A DNA stretch of 64,000 bases. Source: Flavobacterium saccharophilum. Its GTDB lineage: Bacteria; Bacteroidota; Bacteroidia; Flavobacteriales; Flavobacteriaceae. The stretch's first letter is position 1. The number at the start of each line of letters is the position of its first letter. Location of the stretch: assembly GCF_900142735.1 (NCBI RefSeq), contig NZ_FRBY01000004.1:434001-498000 (forward strand), given 5' to 3'. Below, piece by piece: positions 28,259 through 36,109 of the stretch. Both the position numbers and the translations under genes were made by a program. The notes beneath the pieces are model-generated. The model saw only the letters and a list, made by a program, of their open reading frames with translations. It made no database searches and was not told the origin of the DNA.

Positions 28259-28368
28259 TGTCCGTTTCGCTCCTCACTTTGTCCGTTTGGACTATTTTAT
28301 GATTCTAAAACAAAGATTGTCAGGATACTTTTGACCAGGAAATTACCTAATAGTCAAATAATTTAAAA
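28259..28368 (+). promoter_or_regulatory. 110-bp promoter module with direct repeats, copy 1
   Basis: TGTCCGTTT at 28259-28267 and again at 28280-28288 (21-bp period), then 37 bases, then -7 element TACTTTTG at 28326-28333, then a conserved GAAATTA block. There is no TTG at the -33 position, which implies an activator. It drives the epoxide hydrolase at 28377. The same module recurs at 29944 and 30503 with identical spacing. Confidence 0.85.
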
Positions 28369-28376
28369 TCAAAAAA

Positions 28377-29678
28377 ATGGAAACAATTCAAAAGAATAAA
28401 CGTAGCTTCTTAAACGCAATTGCAACAGGAGCTTTTATACTGATCGCATCAACCAGCTTTGGACAGCAAAAACAAGTTCAGACAGCAAAAGAGGCAGAGG
28501 CTATTCGGCCGTATCACATTAGTGTCAATCAGGAAGCTATTACTGATCTTAAAAATCGTATAAACGCTACCAGATGGCCAGCGCAGGAAACCGTTACAGA
28601 TCAGTCGCAAGGAGTAAAATTAACTCAAATTCAAGGTATTGTAAAATATTGGGGAACTGATTACGACTGGCATAAAACAGAAATGAAACTAAATGCCTTA
28701 CCTCAATTTATTACTAAAATCGACGGATTGGATATTCAATTCATCCATGTAAAATCCAAACATAAAAATGCGCTGCCAATTATCATTACACATGGCTGGC
28801 CGGGATCATTCTTTGAACTTTTAAAAGTTATTGGCCCGTTAACAGATCCTACAGCTTATGGAGGAAAAGCCGAAGATGCATTTGATTTGGTAATTCCGTC
28901 AATGCCGGGTTATGGTTTCTCAGAAAAACCTAAAGGAACAGGTTGGGGACCAGAAAAAATTGGAACTGCCTGGGATGTATTGATGAAACGTTTAGGCTAC
29001 AAACATTATGTATCGCAGGGAGGCGATTGGGGTTCTGTAATTGCAGATGCAATGGCACGTCAGGCACCAGAAGGATTACTAGGCATTCACGTAAATATGC
29101 CTGCGACAGTTCCGGCAGATGTAGCAAAATCACTTAAAGATGGAGATCCTTTACCTGCAGGATTATCAGTAAAAGAAAAAGCAGCCTTTGTTTCTCTAAA
29201 TAAATTATACACCAAAGGCGGTGGTTATGCTGGAATGATGGTAACAAGACCTCAAACTTTAGGATACGGCCTTACAGATTCGCCAGTAGGTTTAGCTTCT
29301 TTCTTCTTAGATAAATTCAATGAATGGACGTATAGTGGAGGAGATGCTGAAAAATCGCTTACAAAAGATGAAATGCTGGATGATATTTCATTGTACTGGC
29401 TAACTAATACAGCCAATTCATCTGCTAATTTATATTGGGAGAATAACAATAACAACTTTAATGTTGTAGAGCAAAAAACAAATGAAATTAAAATTCCGGT
29501 GGCAGTAACTGTATTTCCGGGAGAAATTTATCAGGCACCAAAAAGCTGGACGGAGAAAGCCTATAAAAACCTTATTTATTTCAATGAAGTAAACAAAGGG
29601 GGCCATTTTGCTTCGTGGGAAGAACCACAACTTTTTGCAGAAGAAATGCGTGCCGCTTTTAAATCAGTAAGAAAATAA
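28377..29678 (+). CDS. Exported epoxide-hydrolase family protein
   Basis: A 433-residue alpha/beta hydrolase with a signal peptide (residues 1-29, ending TSFGQ). Residues 43-155 are the EHN domain (IRPYHISVNQEAITDLKNRI, DYDWHKTEMKLNALPQF). The oxyanion region is H139-G-W-P-G-S, and the nucleophile D217 lies in G-G-D-W-G-S. The acid is probably in the FPGEIYQAP region and the histidine in GGHFASWEEP near the end. The family opens epoxides or hydrolyses esters, and export suggests action on extracellular compounds. It shares its promoter module with the genes at 30063 and 30623. A 26-residue gene follows after 21 bp. Confidence 0.9.
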   Translation: METIQKNKRSFLNAIATGAFILIASTSFGQQKQVQTAKEAEAIRPYHISVNQEAITDLKNRINATRWPAQETVTDQSQGVKLTQIQGIVKYWGTDYDWHKTEMKLNALPQFITKIDGLDIQFIHVKSKHKNALPIIITHGWPGSFFELLKVIGPLTDPTAYGGKAEDAFDLVIPSMPGYGFSEKPKGTGWGPEKIGTAWDVLMKRLGYKHYVSQGGDWGSVIADAMARQAPEGLLGIHVNMPATVPADVAKSLKDGDPLPAGLSVKEKAAFVSLNKLYTKGGGYAGMMVTRPQTLGYGLTDSPVGLASFFLDKFNEWTYSGGDAEKSLTKDEMLDDISLYWLTNTANSSANLYWENNNNNFNVVEQKTNEIKIPVAVTVFPGEIYQAPKSWTEKAYKNLIYFNEVNKGGHFASWEEPQLFAEEMRAAFKSVRK

Positions 29679-29699
29679 TAAATTTAAAAGAATTACAAA

Positions 29700-29780
29700 A
29701 TGAAAAATAAAGTTAAAATCATTGCTCATACACTATGGGTAATACTATTCGCTCTATTGTTGAGTGAGATTATGGCTTAA
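29700..29780 (+). CDS. 26-residue single-helix membrane peptide
   Basis: An ATG at 29700 follows an A-rich leader (AATTACAAAATG), the same style as neighbouring starts. It encodes 26 residues: a KNKVK basic start, then one hydrophobic helix (about residues 7-22), ending SEIMA. It lies 21 bp after the epoxide hydrolase and before that transcript's terminator, so it would be co-transcribed. No homologue is recognised. It could be a small membrane protein or an accidental frame. Confidence 0.45.
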   Translation: MKNKVKIIAHTLWVILFALLLSEIMA

Positions 29781-29798
29781 GTAATAGTAATTTAAAAG

Positions 29799-29838
29799 AG
29801 GTTCTGTTTCCATTTTTTTTGGAAGCAGGACCTTTTTT
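29799..29838 (+). terminator. Terminator of epoxide hydrolase transcript
   Basis: AGGTTCTGTTTCCA (29799-29812) pairs with TGGAAGCAGGACCT (29820-29833), with two G-U-type pairs, followed by a T-run. Confidence 0.85.
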
Positions 29839-29943
29839 AATTTAAAAACTATGAAATAAAAGAGGAGCATAGCCTTATAAAGGATGATTGCTATCTGACA
29901 TATTTCATTTCTTAATATGCTAATAAAACTCCAGCTTTAAGCC

Positions 29944-30053
29944 TGTCCGTTTCACTGCTTAGTTTGTCCGTTTGAGCTATTTTCTGATTTCAAAAAGAGG
30001 ATAGTCGAAGTACTTTTGACAAAGAAATTAACTGATAATCAAACAACTTAAAA
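29944..30053 (+). promoter_or_regulatory. 110-bp promoter module with direct repeats, copy 2
   Basis: TGTCCGTTT at 29944-29952 and 29965-29973, 37 bases, then TACTTTTG at 30011-30018, then AAAGAAATTAACTGATAATC. It aligns without gaps to the copies at 28259 and 30503 and drives the cupin gene at 30063. Confidence 0.85.
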
Positions 30054-30062
30054 ATAAATAGC

Positions 30063-30473
30063 ATGAAAACAAATTCAAACTTCAGAACAAACGCAATAAC
30101 AATTCTTAGCTTTTTTGCATTACTTATTTCAGGTGCTGTTTCAGCTCAACAATCAGGAATAAAACGCACCGATTTACAAAAACATGACCTTAGCGTTCCA
30201 GGATACGAAACCGTACAGGCCAAAATCGATTTTGATGCGCATTCCGCTTTCGGAAAACATTCGCATCCTGGTGAAGAAGTTATCTATGTTTTGGAAGGTT
30301 CATTAGAATATGAAGTGGAAGGTAAGGGAACAATAACATTAAAAGCTGGAGAGGTACTTTTTATTCCGGCAGGAGTAGTGCATGCTGCGAGAAACAACAC
30401 TAATGCAAAAGCTTCAGAACTGGCAACTTATATAGTTGAAAAAGGAAAACCTGTTTTGGTTTTGAAAAAGTAA
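30063..30473 (+). CDS. Exported cupin-domain protein
   Basis: A 136-residue protein with a signal peptide (1-28, ending AVSAQ) and one cupin barrel. Cupin motif 1 is G-K-H-S-H-P-G-E-E-V-I-Y-V-L-E-G (around 60-75), with the two-histidine/one-glutamate metal set. Motif 2 is FIPAGVVHAARN. Function is unknown; such secreted cupins may bind or isomerise small oxidised compounds. It shares its promoter type with the two alpha/beta hydrolases on either side. Confidence 0.88.
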   Translation: MKTNSNFRTNAITILSFFALLISGAVSAQQSGIKRTDLQKHDLSVPGYETVQAKIDFDAHSAFGKHSHPGEEVIYVLEGSLEYEVEGKGTITLKAGEVLFIPAGVVHAARNNTNAKASELATYIVEKGKPVLVLKK

Positions 30474-30502
30474 TTCATCAACAAAATTTTCAACTTTCAG
30501 TC

Positions 30503-30612
30503 TGTCCGTTTCAACTTTTACTTCGTCCGTTTGAACTCTTTTCTCATTTCAGAATAACTATAGTCAGACTACTTTTGAAGAAGAAATTAACTAATAATCA
30601 GATAATTAAAAC
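30503..30612 (+). promoter_or_regulatory. 110-bp promoter module with direct repeats, copy 3
   Basis: TGTCCGTTT at 30503-30511 and CGTCCGTTT at 30524-30532, 37 bases, then TACTTTTG at 30570-30577, then AAGAAATTAACTAATAATC. It drives the alpha/beta hydrolase. The in-frame TTG at 30575 lies inside this -7 element, so translation starts further down. Confidence 0.85.
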
Positions 30613-30622
30613 ATCAGAAATT

Positions 30623-31660
30623 ATGAAAACAATATCAAAAATCTCAAACCGTATTACAGCTTTAACTTCTAAAGTATTTTTAATCGCAGTTCTTTTCTTT
30701 GCCATGACATCAATCAATGCACAATCAGAAAATCAAAAAACAAATGCAATTGCAGTAAGCTCTTCTCTTGGAACATTAAAACAAATCAACGCCGGTTTAT
30801 TAAACGTAGGATATGCTGAAGCCGGACCTTCAAACGGAAAACCGGTAATTCTGCTTCACGGCTGGCCTTACGATATTCACAGTTATAATGAAGTCGTTCC
30901 CATTTTAGTTGCAAAAGGCTACAGAGTAATTACACCCTATTTAAGAGGATCAGGAACAACAACCTTTCTTTCAAAAGATACTTTTAGAAACGGACAACAA
31001 GCAGCTTTGGCAAGTGATATCATTGCTTTGATGGATGCGCTTAAAATCGACAAAGCCGTTATTGGCGGTTTCGACTGGGGAGCAAGAACAGCGGTGGTTA
31101 TGGCAGCACTTTGGCCAGAACGTTTACAAGGATTGGTTTCTGTAAGTGGTTATTTGGTGGTTAATCTTGAAGCCAATTTAAAACCATTACCTCCAAAAGC
31201 AGAATTAGGATGGTGGTACCAATATTATTTCGCAACAGAAAGAGGAAAATTAGGATACGCCCAAAACACTTATGAGTTCAATAAACAAATCTGGCAAATA
31301 GCTTCTCCTTTATGGAAATTCGACAAAGCAACTTACGATCAAACAGCGCAGTCTTTTGATAATCCGGATCACGTAGCAATCGTAATTCACAATTACAGAT
31401 GGAGACAATCTTTGGAAGCAGGAGAATCTAAGTACGATAGTTTAGAAAAACGTTTGTCAGCAAGACCTGCAATTAAAGTTCCGACGATCACCATAGGAAG
31501 TGATTTTGATGGCGCTTTCGCGGATGGAAAAGCGTACAGAGACAAATTCACAGGCAAATATGAACATAGAGTTTTAAATGGAATAGGGCACAACGTCCCA
31601 CAAGAAGATCCAAAAGCATTTGCACAGGCAATTATCGACGTAGCTAATGGTAAATTGTAA
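30623..31660 (+). CDS. Exported alpha/beta hydrolase
   Basis: A 345-residue protein, starting at the ATG at 30623. An upstream in-frame TTG at 30575 lies within the promoter and is rejected. Signal peptide about 1-33 (ending SINAQ). Alpha/beta hydrolase core: oxyanion H79-G-W-P, nucleophile D151 in G-G-F-D-W-G-A (an aspartate, as in epoxide hydrolases and haloalkane dehalogenases), and catalytic histidine in G-I-G-H-N-V-P-Q-E-D-P near the end. It resembles the epoxide hydrolase at 28377 in use of an Asp nucleophile, but lacks the EHN domain. It shares the three-copy promoter module. Confidence 0.88.
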   Translation: MKTISKISNRITALTSKVFLIAVLFFAMTSINAQSENQKTNAIAVSSSLGTLKQINAGLLNVGYAEAGPSNGKPVILLHGWPYDIHSYNEVVPILVAKGYRVITPYLRGSGTTTFLSKDTFRNGQQAALASDIIALMDALKIDKAVIGGFDWGARTAVVMAALWPERLQGLVSVSGYLVVNLEANLKPLPPKAELGWWYQYYFATERGKLGYAQNTYEFNKQIWQIASPLWKFDKATYDQTAQSFDNPDHVAIVIHNYRWRQSLEAGESKYDSLEKRLSARPAIKVPTITIGSDFDGAFADGKAYRDKFTGKYEHRVLNGIGHNVPQEDPKAFAQAIIDVANGKL

Positions 31661-31680
31661 ATGGTTAATGATTAATTACC

Positions 31681-31761
31681 TTTTACATCTCACATTTTAC
31701 ATCTCAATATCAAGCATATAAAAATCACAATTAACAATTAACAATTAACAATTCACAATTA
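31681..31761. repeat. Short tandem repeats upstream of ohr
   Basis: TTTTACATCTCA occurs twice (31681-31692 and 31695-31706). It is followed by five 7-bp units of ACAATT(A/C) at 31727-31761, ending seven bases before the ohr start. No standard promoter is visible, so the tandem array may itself hold the promoter spacing. Confidence 0.65.
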
Positions 31762-31768
31762 ATAAGTC

Positions 31769-32179
31769 ATGGAAACAAAAATCTTATACACAGGAAAAAC
31801 ACACACAACTGGTGGTCGCGAAGGAGCATCTCAAAGTTCAGATGATCAATTGAATATTAAATTGAGTTCTCCGGGGTCTTCACGTCCGGGAACAAATCCG
31901 GAACAGCTTTTTGCAGCTGGATGGTCGGCTTGTTTTATTGGCGCAATGGGAATCGCTGCTTCAAAATTAAATATTAAACTGCCTGCAGATACTGCCGTTG
32001 ATGCAGAAGTTGATTTAGCTGTAACAGACGGAGCTTACTCCTTACAGGCAAGATTGAATATCAGTCTTCCCGGCTTAGATGCTGAAACAGCAAGAATACT
32101 GGCTGACGAAGCGCATCAGACTTGTCCTTACTCTAAAGCGACAAGAGGGAATATTAATGTTGAAATTAATATTCTATAA
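31769..32179 (+). CDS. ohr: Organic hydroperoxide resistance protein (Ohr/OsmC)
   Basis: A 136-residue Ohr-type thiol peroxidase. The reactive cysteine C55 is in W-S-A-C-F, the resolving cysteine C119 is in H-Q-T-C-P-Y-S, and there is a conserved N-P-E-Q-L-F-A-A-G. It reduces organic hydroperoxides in the cytoplasm, using lipoylated or thiol reductants. It lies in a run of redox and detoxification genes. A weak terminator follows and the DUF1223 gene starts only 50 bp later. Confidence 0.92.
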   Translation: METKILYTGKTHTTGGREGASQSSDDQLNIKLSSPGSSRPGTNPEQLFAAGWSACFIGAMGIAASKLNIKLPADTAVDAEVDLAVTDGAYSLQARLNISLPGLDAETARILADEAHQTCPYSKATRGNINVEINIL

Positions 32180-32183
32180 AATC

Positions 32184-32212
32184 AAAGCCTCTTCGAAAGT
32201 TGAGGCTTTTTA
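32184..32212 (+). terminator. Terminator after ohr
   Basis: AAAGCCTC (32184-32191) pairs with GAGGCTTT (32202-32209), followed by TT. It is short, so read-through into the DUF1223 gene is possible. Confidence 0.65.
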
Positions 32213-32229
32213 AAATAAAATTTTAAATC

Positions 32230-33003
32230 ATGAAAAAAATAAAATTAATACCCGCATTCTTTATTGCAGTGATTCTCCTAATTGGAATAACTGCTTTTGG
32301 ACAAAACAATCCTGAGAAAAAAGCAGTGAAAGGTTTTGCACTTTTAGAACTGTATACTTCTGAAGGCTGTTCGAGTTGTCCACCTGCAGATGACTTGATG
32401 GGGAGAATTCAAAATGAATATCAAAACGACAATGTTTATGTTTTGGCGTATCACGTCGATTATTGGGACAGACAGGGCTGGAAAGATGTTTTTAGTAATG
32501 CCGATTATACTCAAAGACAATATGATTATGCCAAGTTCCTTGGAAAAGAACCTATTTACACACCGCAATTAATCATAAACGGAAAAGCAAATTATATCGC
32601 TTCACAGGAAACTTTGGTGAGAAACGGAATCAAATCAGCACTTTCAAAACCTGTTACAACCGATTTGTCTTTAGAAGCCAGCCAGGCCAATAATAATCTT
32701 AACGTAAATTATAACATCGAAGGAACTTTTAAAAACAGTAATTTGCTAGTAGCTATTGTTCAAAAAGCAGCTAAAAGTAATGTAAAAAGAGGGGAGAACG
32801 CGAACCGTGTTTTATCACACTATCAAATTGTACATCACTTACATTCAGTAAGTTTGAAAGACAAAAAAGGAACAGTTTCGATTCATTTACCAAAAAGTTT
32901 TAATGAAAAAGATTTTGAAGTAATTGGTTTTGTTCAGGATAAAAACAATGGCGGAATTTCAGTAGCAACAAAAGCTAATTTCCAATCATCTTCTGTTTTA
33001 TGA
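32230..33003 (+). CDS. DUF1223 thioredoxin-like exported protein
   Basis: A 257-residue protein with a signal peptide (1-24, ending TAFGQ). The DUF1223 core starts L-L-E-L-Y-T-S-E-G-C-S-S-C-P-P-A-D, a thioredoxin-like CxxC (Cys-Ser-Ser-Cys), and continues through AYHVDYWDRQGWKDVFS and YTPQLIINGK. The family is probably a periplasmic disulfide or redox protein; its exact role is unknown. A paralogue is encoded on the other strand at 35178, beyond the LytS/LytTR pair. A possible 48-residue frame overlaps its stop codon (ATGA). Confidence 0.88.
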   Translation: MKKIKLIPAFFIAVILLIGITAFGQNNPEKKAVKGFALLELYTSEGCSSCPPADDLMGRIQNEYQNDNVYVLAYHVDYWDRQGWKDVFSNADYTQRQYDYAKFLGKEPIYTPQLIINGKANYIASQETLVRNGIKSALSKPVTTDLSLEASQANNNLNVNYNIEGTFKNSNLLVAIVQKAAKSNVKRGENANRVLSHYQIVHHLHSVSLKDKKGTVSIHLPKSFNEKDFEVIGFVQDKNNGGISVATKANFQSSSVL

Positions 33004-33146
33004 AAACGCTCTTCTTAAGCTTAAGCCGTTGCAGTAAAACGGAAAAAGCAAAACGCAGCAATATTTTAAAGCGTAATGAAAATGATCTTGTTATAAAAGA
33101 AAACATCATGCAGTTAATGCAGGATAATAAAGCACTTTGGCTCTAA
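33000..33146 (+). CDS. Possible 48-residue coupled ORF
   Basis: Its ATG overlaps the TGA of the DUF1223 gene (ATGA), a classic translational-coupling arrangement. The product is 48 residues, basic and without hydrophobic segments: K-T-L-F-L-S-L-S-R-C-S-K at the start and MQLMQDNKALWL at the end. No family is recognised. It could be a real small protein, a remnant of a longer gene, or chance. Confidence 0.3.
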   Translation: MKTLFLSLSRCSKTEKAKRSNILKRNENDLVIKENIMQLMQDNKALWL

Positions 33147-33230
33147 ATCGAATTTTGAAAGGCTATGAAATCGGGATGAAAATATTTTGTTCCGATTTTT
33201 TCCGTCATTAAAAATGCTTTCAAAATATCC

Positions 33231-33238
33231 TATCTTTG
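33231..33238 (+). promoter_or_regulatory. -7 element of the LytS/LytTR operon
   Basis: TATCTTTG fits TAnnTTTG and lies 32 bases before the kinase ATG. No TTG is found at the -33 position. Confidence 0.55.
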
Positions 33239-33270
33239 ACAAAGCAAGATCTAAAAACACATAAAAAAAC

Positions 33271-34287
33271 ATGGAAAAAGTAAAAAGCTTTCACGTTTCC
33301 CGAAAGGTGATTTGGGGAAGTTCTATAGCATTGGCGATTCTTGCTTCAATACCAAAATTATTTGACGGCGCTTCGACTCCGGGAGATATTATCATTAATT
33401 CTTCGATTACCCTGATGTTCTCTATTTTTATTTGGTATTACAATATTTACAGCCTGCCTAAATTTTCGTCTCAACGTACCAATAAAAGCCTATTCAACTG
33501 GAAACTTTTGTTGAGTGTTATGCTTGGTATAGCGGTTATGGTTATTTTGGTAATTGGCCATCAGGAGCTTTTTCAGATTTCAAAAATGGACGCTCCCATT
33601 ATGTTTGAGTTGCGCGGTATTTTAATCAATCTGATCGTTTATATGTTCCTGCATTTGCTTTTTCAAAACTATCAGACACAGCAAATGGGAATGGAATTAG
33701 AACGTACGCATGCCGTAAATCTGGGAGCACAGTACGAACTTTTAAAACAACAGGTTAATCCGCATTTTTTGTTTAATAGCCTGAATACGTTGAAATCGAT
33801 GGTAGAAATTCAGGATCCGCAGAGCGCTGATTTTATTCTGAAACTATCAGATTTTTACCGATTTACATTAGAAAGCCGAAAAATGGATTTGATTCCGTTA
33901 AGTGAAGAACTTCAGATTCTGGATTCGTATGTTTATCTGCTGAAAGCCCGTTTTGAAGACGGATTTGTTTTGATAAATGAAGTCGATAAAAAACAATATG
34001 ATTCGGCTATTCCGCCCTTTACTTTGCAATTATTAATAGAAAACTGCATTAAGCACAATGTGGTTTCTTTGGATAAGCCATTGCACATTAGGTTATATTC
34101 TGAAAATGATTTTTTAGTTATTGAAAATCCAATTCAGCTCAAAAGAGGTGTTTTGTCAACGGGCGTTGGTCTGGATAATATCAATCAGCGTTTTATGCAT
34201 TTAATTCATAAGGAAATTGAAATTGACAAAAACGAAACTATTTTTAAAGTAAAAATACCCATGATCTATGACTATCATAATAATTGA
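33271..34287 (+). CDS. LytS-type sensor histidine kinase
   Basis: A 338-residue membrane kinase. There are four hydrophobic helices within residues 14-132, a short coiled stretch about 135-160, then the His_kinase (PF06580) core with phospho-acceptor H165 in Q-V-N-P-H-F-L-F-N-S-L-N. The HATPase part follows: P-P-F-T-L-Q-L-L-I-E-N-C-I-K-H-N and G-V-G-L-D-N-I-N-Q-R. The reading frame overlaps the response regulator by 20 bp, so they form a pair. No dedicated ligand-binding domain is visible, so the signal is probably sensed within the membrane. Confidence 0.93.
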   Translation: MEKVKSFHVSRKVIWGSSIALAILASIPKLFDGASTPGDIIINSSITLMFSIFIWYYNIYSLPKFSSQRTNKSLFNWKLLLSVMLGIAVMVILVIGHQELFQISKMDAPIMFELRGILINLIVYMFLHLLFQNYQTQQMGMELERTHAVNLGAQYELLKQQVNPHFLFNSLNTLKSMVEIQDPQSADFILKLSDFYRFTLESRKMDLIPLSEELQILDSYVYLLKARFEDGFVLINEVDKKQYDSAIPPFTLQLLIENCIKHNVVSLDKPLHIRLYSENDFLVIENPIQLKRGVLSTGVGLDNINQRFMHLIHKEIEIDKNETIFKVKIPMIYDYHNN

Positions 34288-35035
34288 AGATGAAGTAAAA
34301 ACGGCCAAAGCACTTGGTCAGCTTATTTTGAGTATCAGACCCGATACTCAAATTTTGTCGTATATACAAAGTATAGACGGAGCCGTGAGTTATCTGTCAG
34401 AAAATGATCAGCCTGATCTTATTTTTATGGATATTCAGCTCGCAGATGGTTTGTGTTTTGAGATTTTCAAAAATGTTGAAGTTCTGTCACCTGTAATTTT
34501 TTGTACTGCTTTTGATGATTATGCGATTGAAGCTTTTAAATCAAACGGAATTGATTATGTCTTAAAACCATTTTCAAGAGAAAGTATTGCTCAGGCGATT
34601 AAAAAAGCAGCTGAACTAAAGAATTTCTTCCAAAGAAATAAAAAAGTGATGCCGGATTTCGAGTATTTATTAACACGAACTGGCGAGAATAAAGGAAAGA
34701 GTAGTTTTTTGGTTTTCAAAAACAATAAGTACCAAACGGTTTTAACCGAGAACATTGCATTATTCTGCATTAAAAATGAAACCCCAACAATTATTACTTT
34801 TGATAAAACCGAATATCAAATTACGCAATCTTTGGATGAGGTTCATAAGCTATTATCTCCAATACAATTCTTTAGAATCAACAGGCAAAATTTGATTAAT
34901 TTTTCTGCCATTAGAGAAGCAGAGCATTATTTTTCCCGTAAATTAATTCTAAAACTAACCATTCCAACGGAAGAAAAATTATTGGTTGGAAAAGAGAAAG
35001 CAACTGCATTTTTGAGTTGGTTGGAAAACAGGTAA
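34268..35035 (+). CDS. LytTR-family response regulator
   Basis: A 255-residue protein. The receiver domain (1-120) has acidic residues E7-D8-E9, phosphorylation site D55 (F-M-D-I-Q-L), switch residue T in F-C-T-A-F-D and K in V-L-K-P-F. The LytTR DNA-binding domain is residues 140-255 (FFRINRQNLINFSAIREAEH). LytTR proteins bind pairs of about 9-bp direct repeats with a 21-bp period. Exactly such repeats occur in the three promoter modules at 28259, 29944 and 30503, making this regulator the leading candidate to activate them. Confidence 0.93.
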   Translation: MTIIIIEDEVKTAKALGQLILSIRPDTQILSYIQSIDGAVSYLSENDQPDLIFMDIQLADGLCFEIFKNVEVLSPVIFCTAFDDYAIEAFKSNGIDYVLKPFSRESIAQAIKKAAELKNFFQRNKKVMPDFEYLLTRTGENKGKSSFLVFKNNKYQTVLTENIALFCIKNETPTIITFDKTEYQITQSLDEVHKLLSPIQFFRINRQNLINFSAIREAEHYFSRKLILKLTIPTEEKLLVGKEKATAFLSWLENR

Positions 35036-35047
35036 CTTTACTGGGTA

Positions 35048-35182
35048 TTTAACCGCAAAGCACACAAAGTTTTTTTGAAGTATTGGGGCGTTATAAAAAC
35101 GCAAAGGTCGCAAAGCTAAATGTTAACTTTGCGACCTTTGTGTATACCGATAGCTATAGGGATTGCGTACTTTGCGGTTAAA
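35048..35182. repeat. TTAACCGCAA-bounded palindromic repeat, copy 3
   Basis: Arms TTTAACCGCAAAG at 35048 and CTTTGCGGTTAAA ending at 35182. Internal hairpin GCAAAGGTCGCAAAGCTAA / AACTTTGCGACCTTTG, and a degenerate CCGATAGCTATAGGG. The right arm supplies the stop codon (35178-35180) of the DUF1223 gene on the minus strand. Confidence 0.85.
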
Positions 35183-35972
35183 TTTTGTCAGCTTTTTTGG
35201 TTATCGAAATTTTTCCCGTTCTGTTATCTTGAATAAAACCAATTATTTCGAAATCTTTTGGATTGAAATTATCGGGTTGTACGATCTTTACATTTCCTTC
35301 TTTTTTATTCAGTTGAAAAGAATTAAGCTGTTTTACAATCTGAATATGACGAAGTGTAGCACCTTGGTTTTCTCCGCGAAATACTTTTGAAATGGCTTGC
35401 TTCTGAATGGTAGCGAAAACCAAATTAATATCTTTTTGAAGCAGATTAGTTGTGTAATTAATTTCTAAAGAATCTTTATTTGATTTTACCGTAAGATTTA
35501 AATCTGCCATTGTTTTGGTTTTGAGGGCATTTGAAACTTTTTCGTATAAAGCAGATTCATTATAACCTGCAAATTCTGTAGTTCCGTTAATAATGAATTG
35601 CGGCGTATACATTACGTACAGATTTAACCAATCCAGGTATTTTTGTTGACGTTTTGTAAATTCATTCGAACTAAATTGATCCTTCCATCCCAAACGATCC
35701 CAATAATCAACGTGATAAGCTAAGAGGTAAATATTTTTGTTTCCCGCCTCACGTTGCAATTTTGCCAATAATTCATCAGCAGGAGGACAGCTCGAACAAC
35801 CTTCAGAAGTAAAAAGTTCTACTACAGCAAAAACATTGTTATTTACGGTTTCTAATTTTGCTTTTTCCGTTTTAAAACTCCCGGCAATTTCGCTTTCGGG
35901 AAACATAAAACAATCTAAAAAGAAGAGGGAGGAAAGCGTTATAGCGAAGAAAATCAGGATACTATTTTTCAT
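35178..35972 (-). CDS. DUF1223 thioredoxin-like exported protein, paralogue
   Basis: A 264-residue paralogue of the protein at 32230. Its N-terminal hydrophobic segment (residues 3-24, ILIFFAITLSSLFFLDCFMF) contains LDC, which could be a lipobox. The core is V-V-E-L-F-T-S-E-G-C-S-S-C-P-P-A-D and AYHVDYWDRLGWKDQFS. It ends ADKI, with its stop codon formed by the end of a repeat element. The two copies flank the LytS/LytTR genes, one on each side and on opposite strands, which hints at duplication or common regulation. Confidence 0.87.
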   Translation of the reverse strand: MKNSILIFFAITLSSLFFLDCFMFPESEIAGSFKTEKAKLETVNNNVFAVVELFTSEGCSSCPPADELLAKLQREAGNKNIYLLAYHVDYWDRLGWKDQFSSNEFTKRQQKYLDWLNLYVMYTPQFIINGTTEFAGYNESALYEKVSNALKTKTMADLNLTVKSNKDSLEINYTTNLLQKDINLVFATIQKQAISKVFRGENQGATLRHIQIVKQLNSFQLNKKEGNVKIVQPDNFNPKDFEIIGFIQDNRTGKISITKKADKI

Positions 35973-36109
35973 AATTTCTATTTTTAAAATTTGACATTCT
36001 GTTTATTTACTCAAAGGTAAAATCACAGTTACTGTTTTTAAAGCGAAAAAATGTCAAGTGTCCATAATGGCAGTTGAACAGCCCAATCTTGATGTGGAAA
36101 AGAACAGAA

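Noticed and set aside
28259..30612. Three promoter copies considered as mobile-element ends
   Set aside because: They have no terminal inverted repeats and sit at a fixed distance before start codons with a -7 element, which fits regulation rather than mobility.
30575..30622. TTG start extending the alpha/beta hydrolase
   Set aside because: It lies inside the conserved TACTTTTG promoter element; the ATG at 30623 begins a proper signal peptide.
31727..31761. Tandem units considered as a CRISPR array
   Set aside because: Units are only 7 bp with no spacers and no cas genes are present.
33190..33205. TTCCG direct repeats before the LytS kinase as an autoregulatory LytTR site
   Set aside because: TTCCGATTTTTTCCGTC has a period of about 9-10 bp, not 21 bp, so it does not match the modules at 28259-30612.
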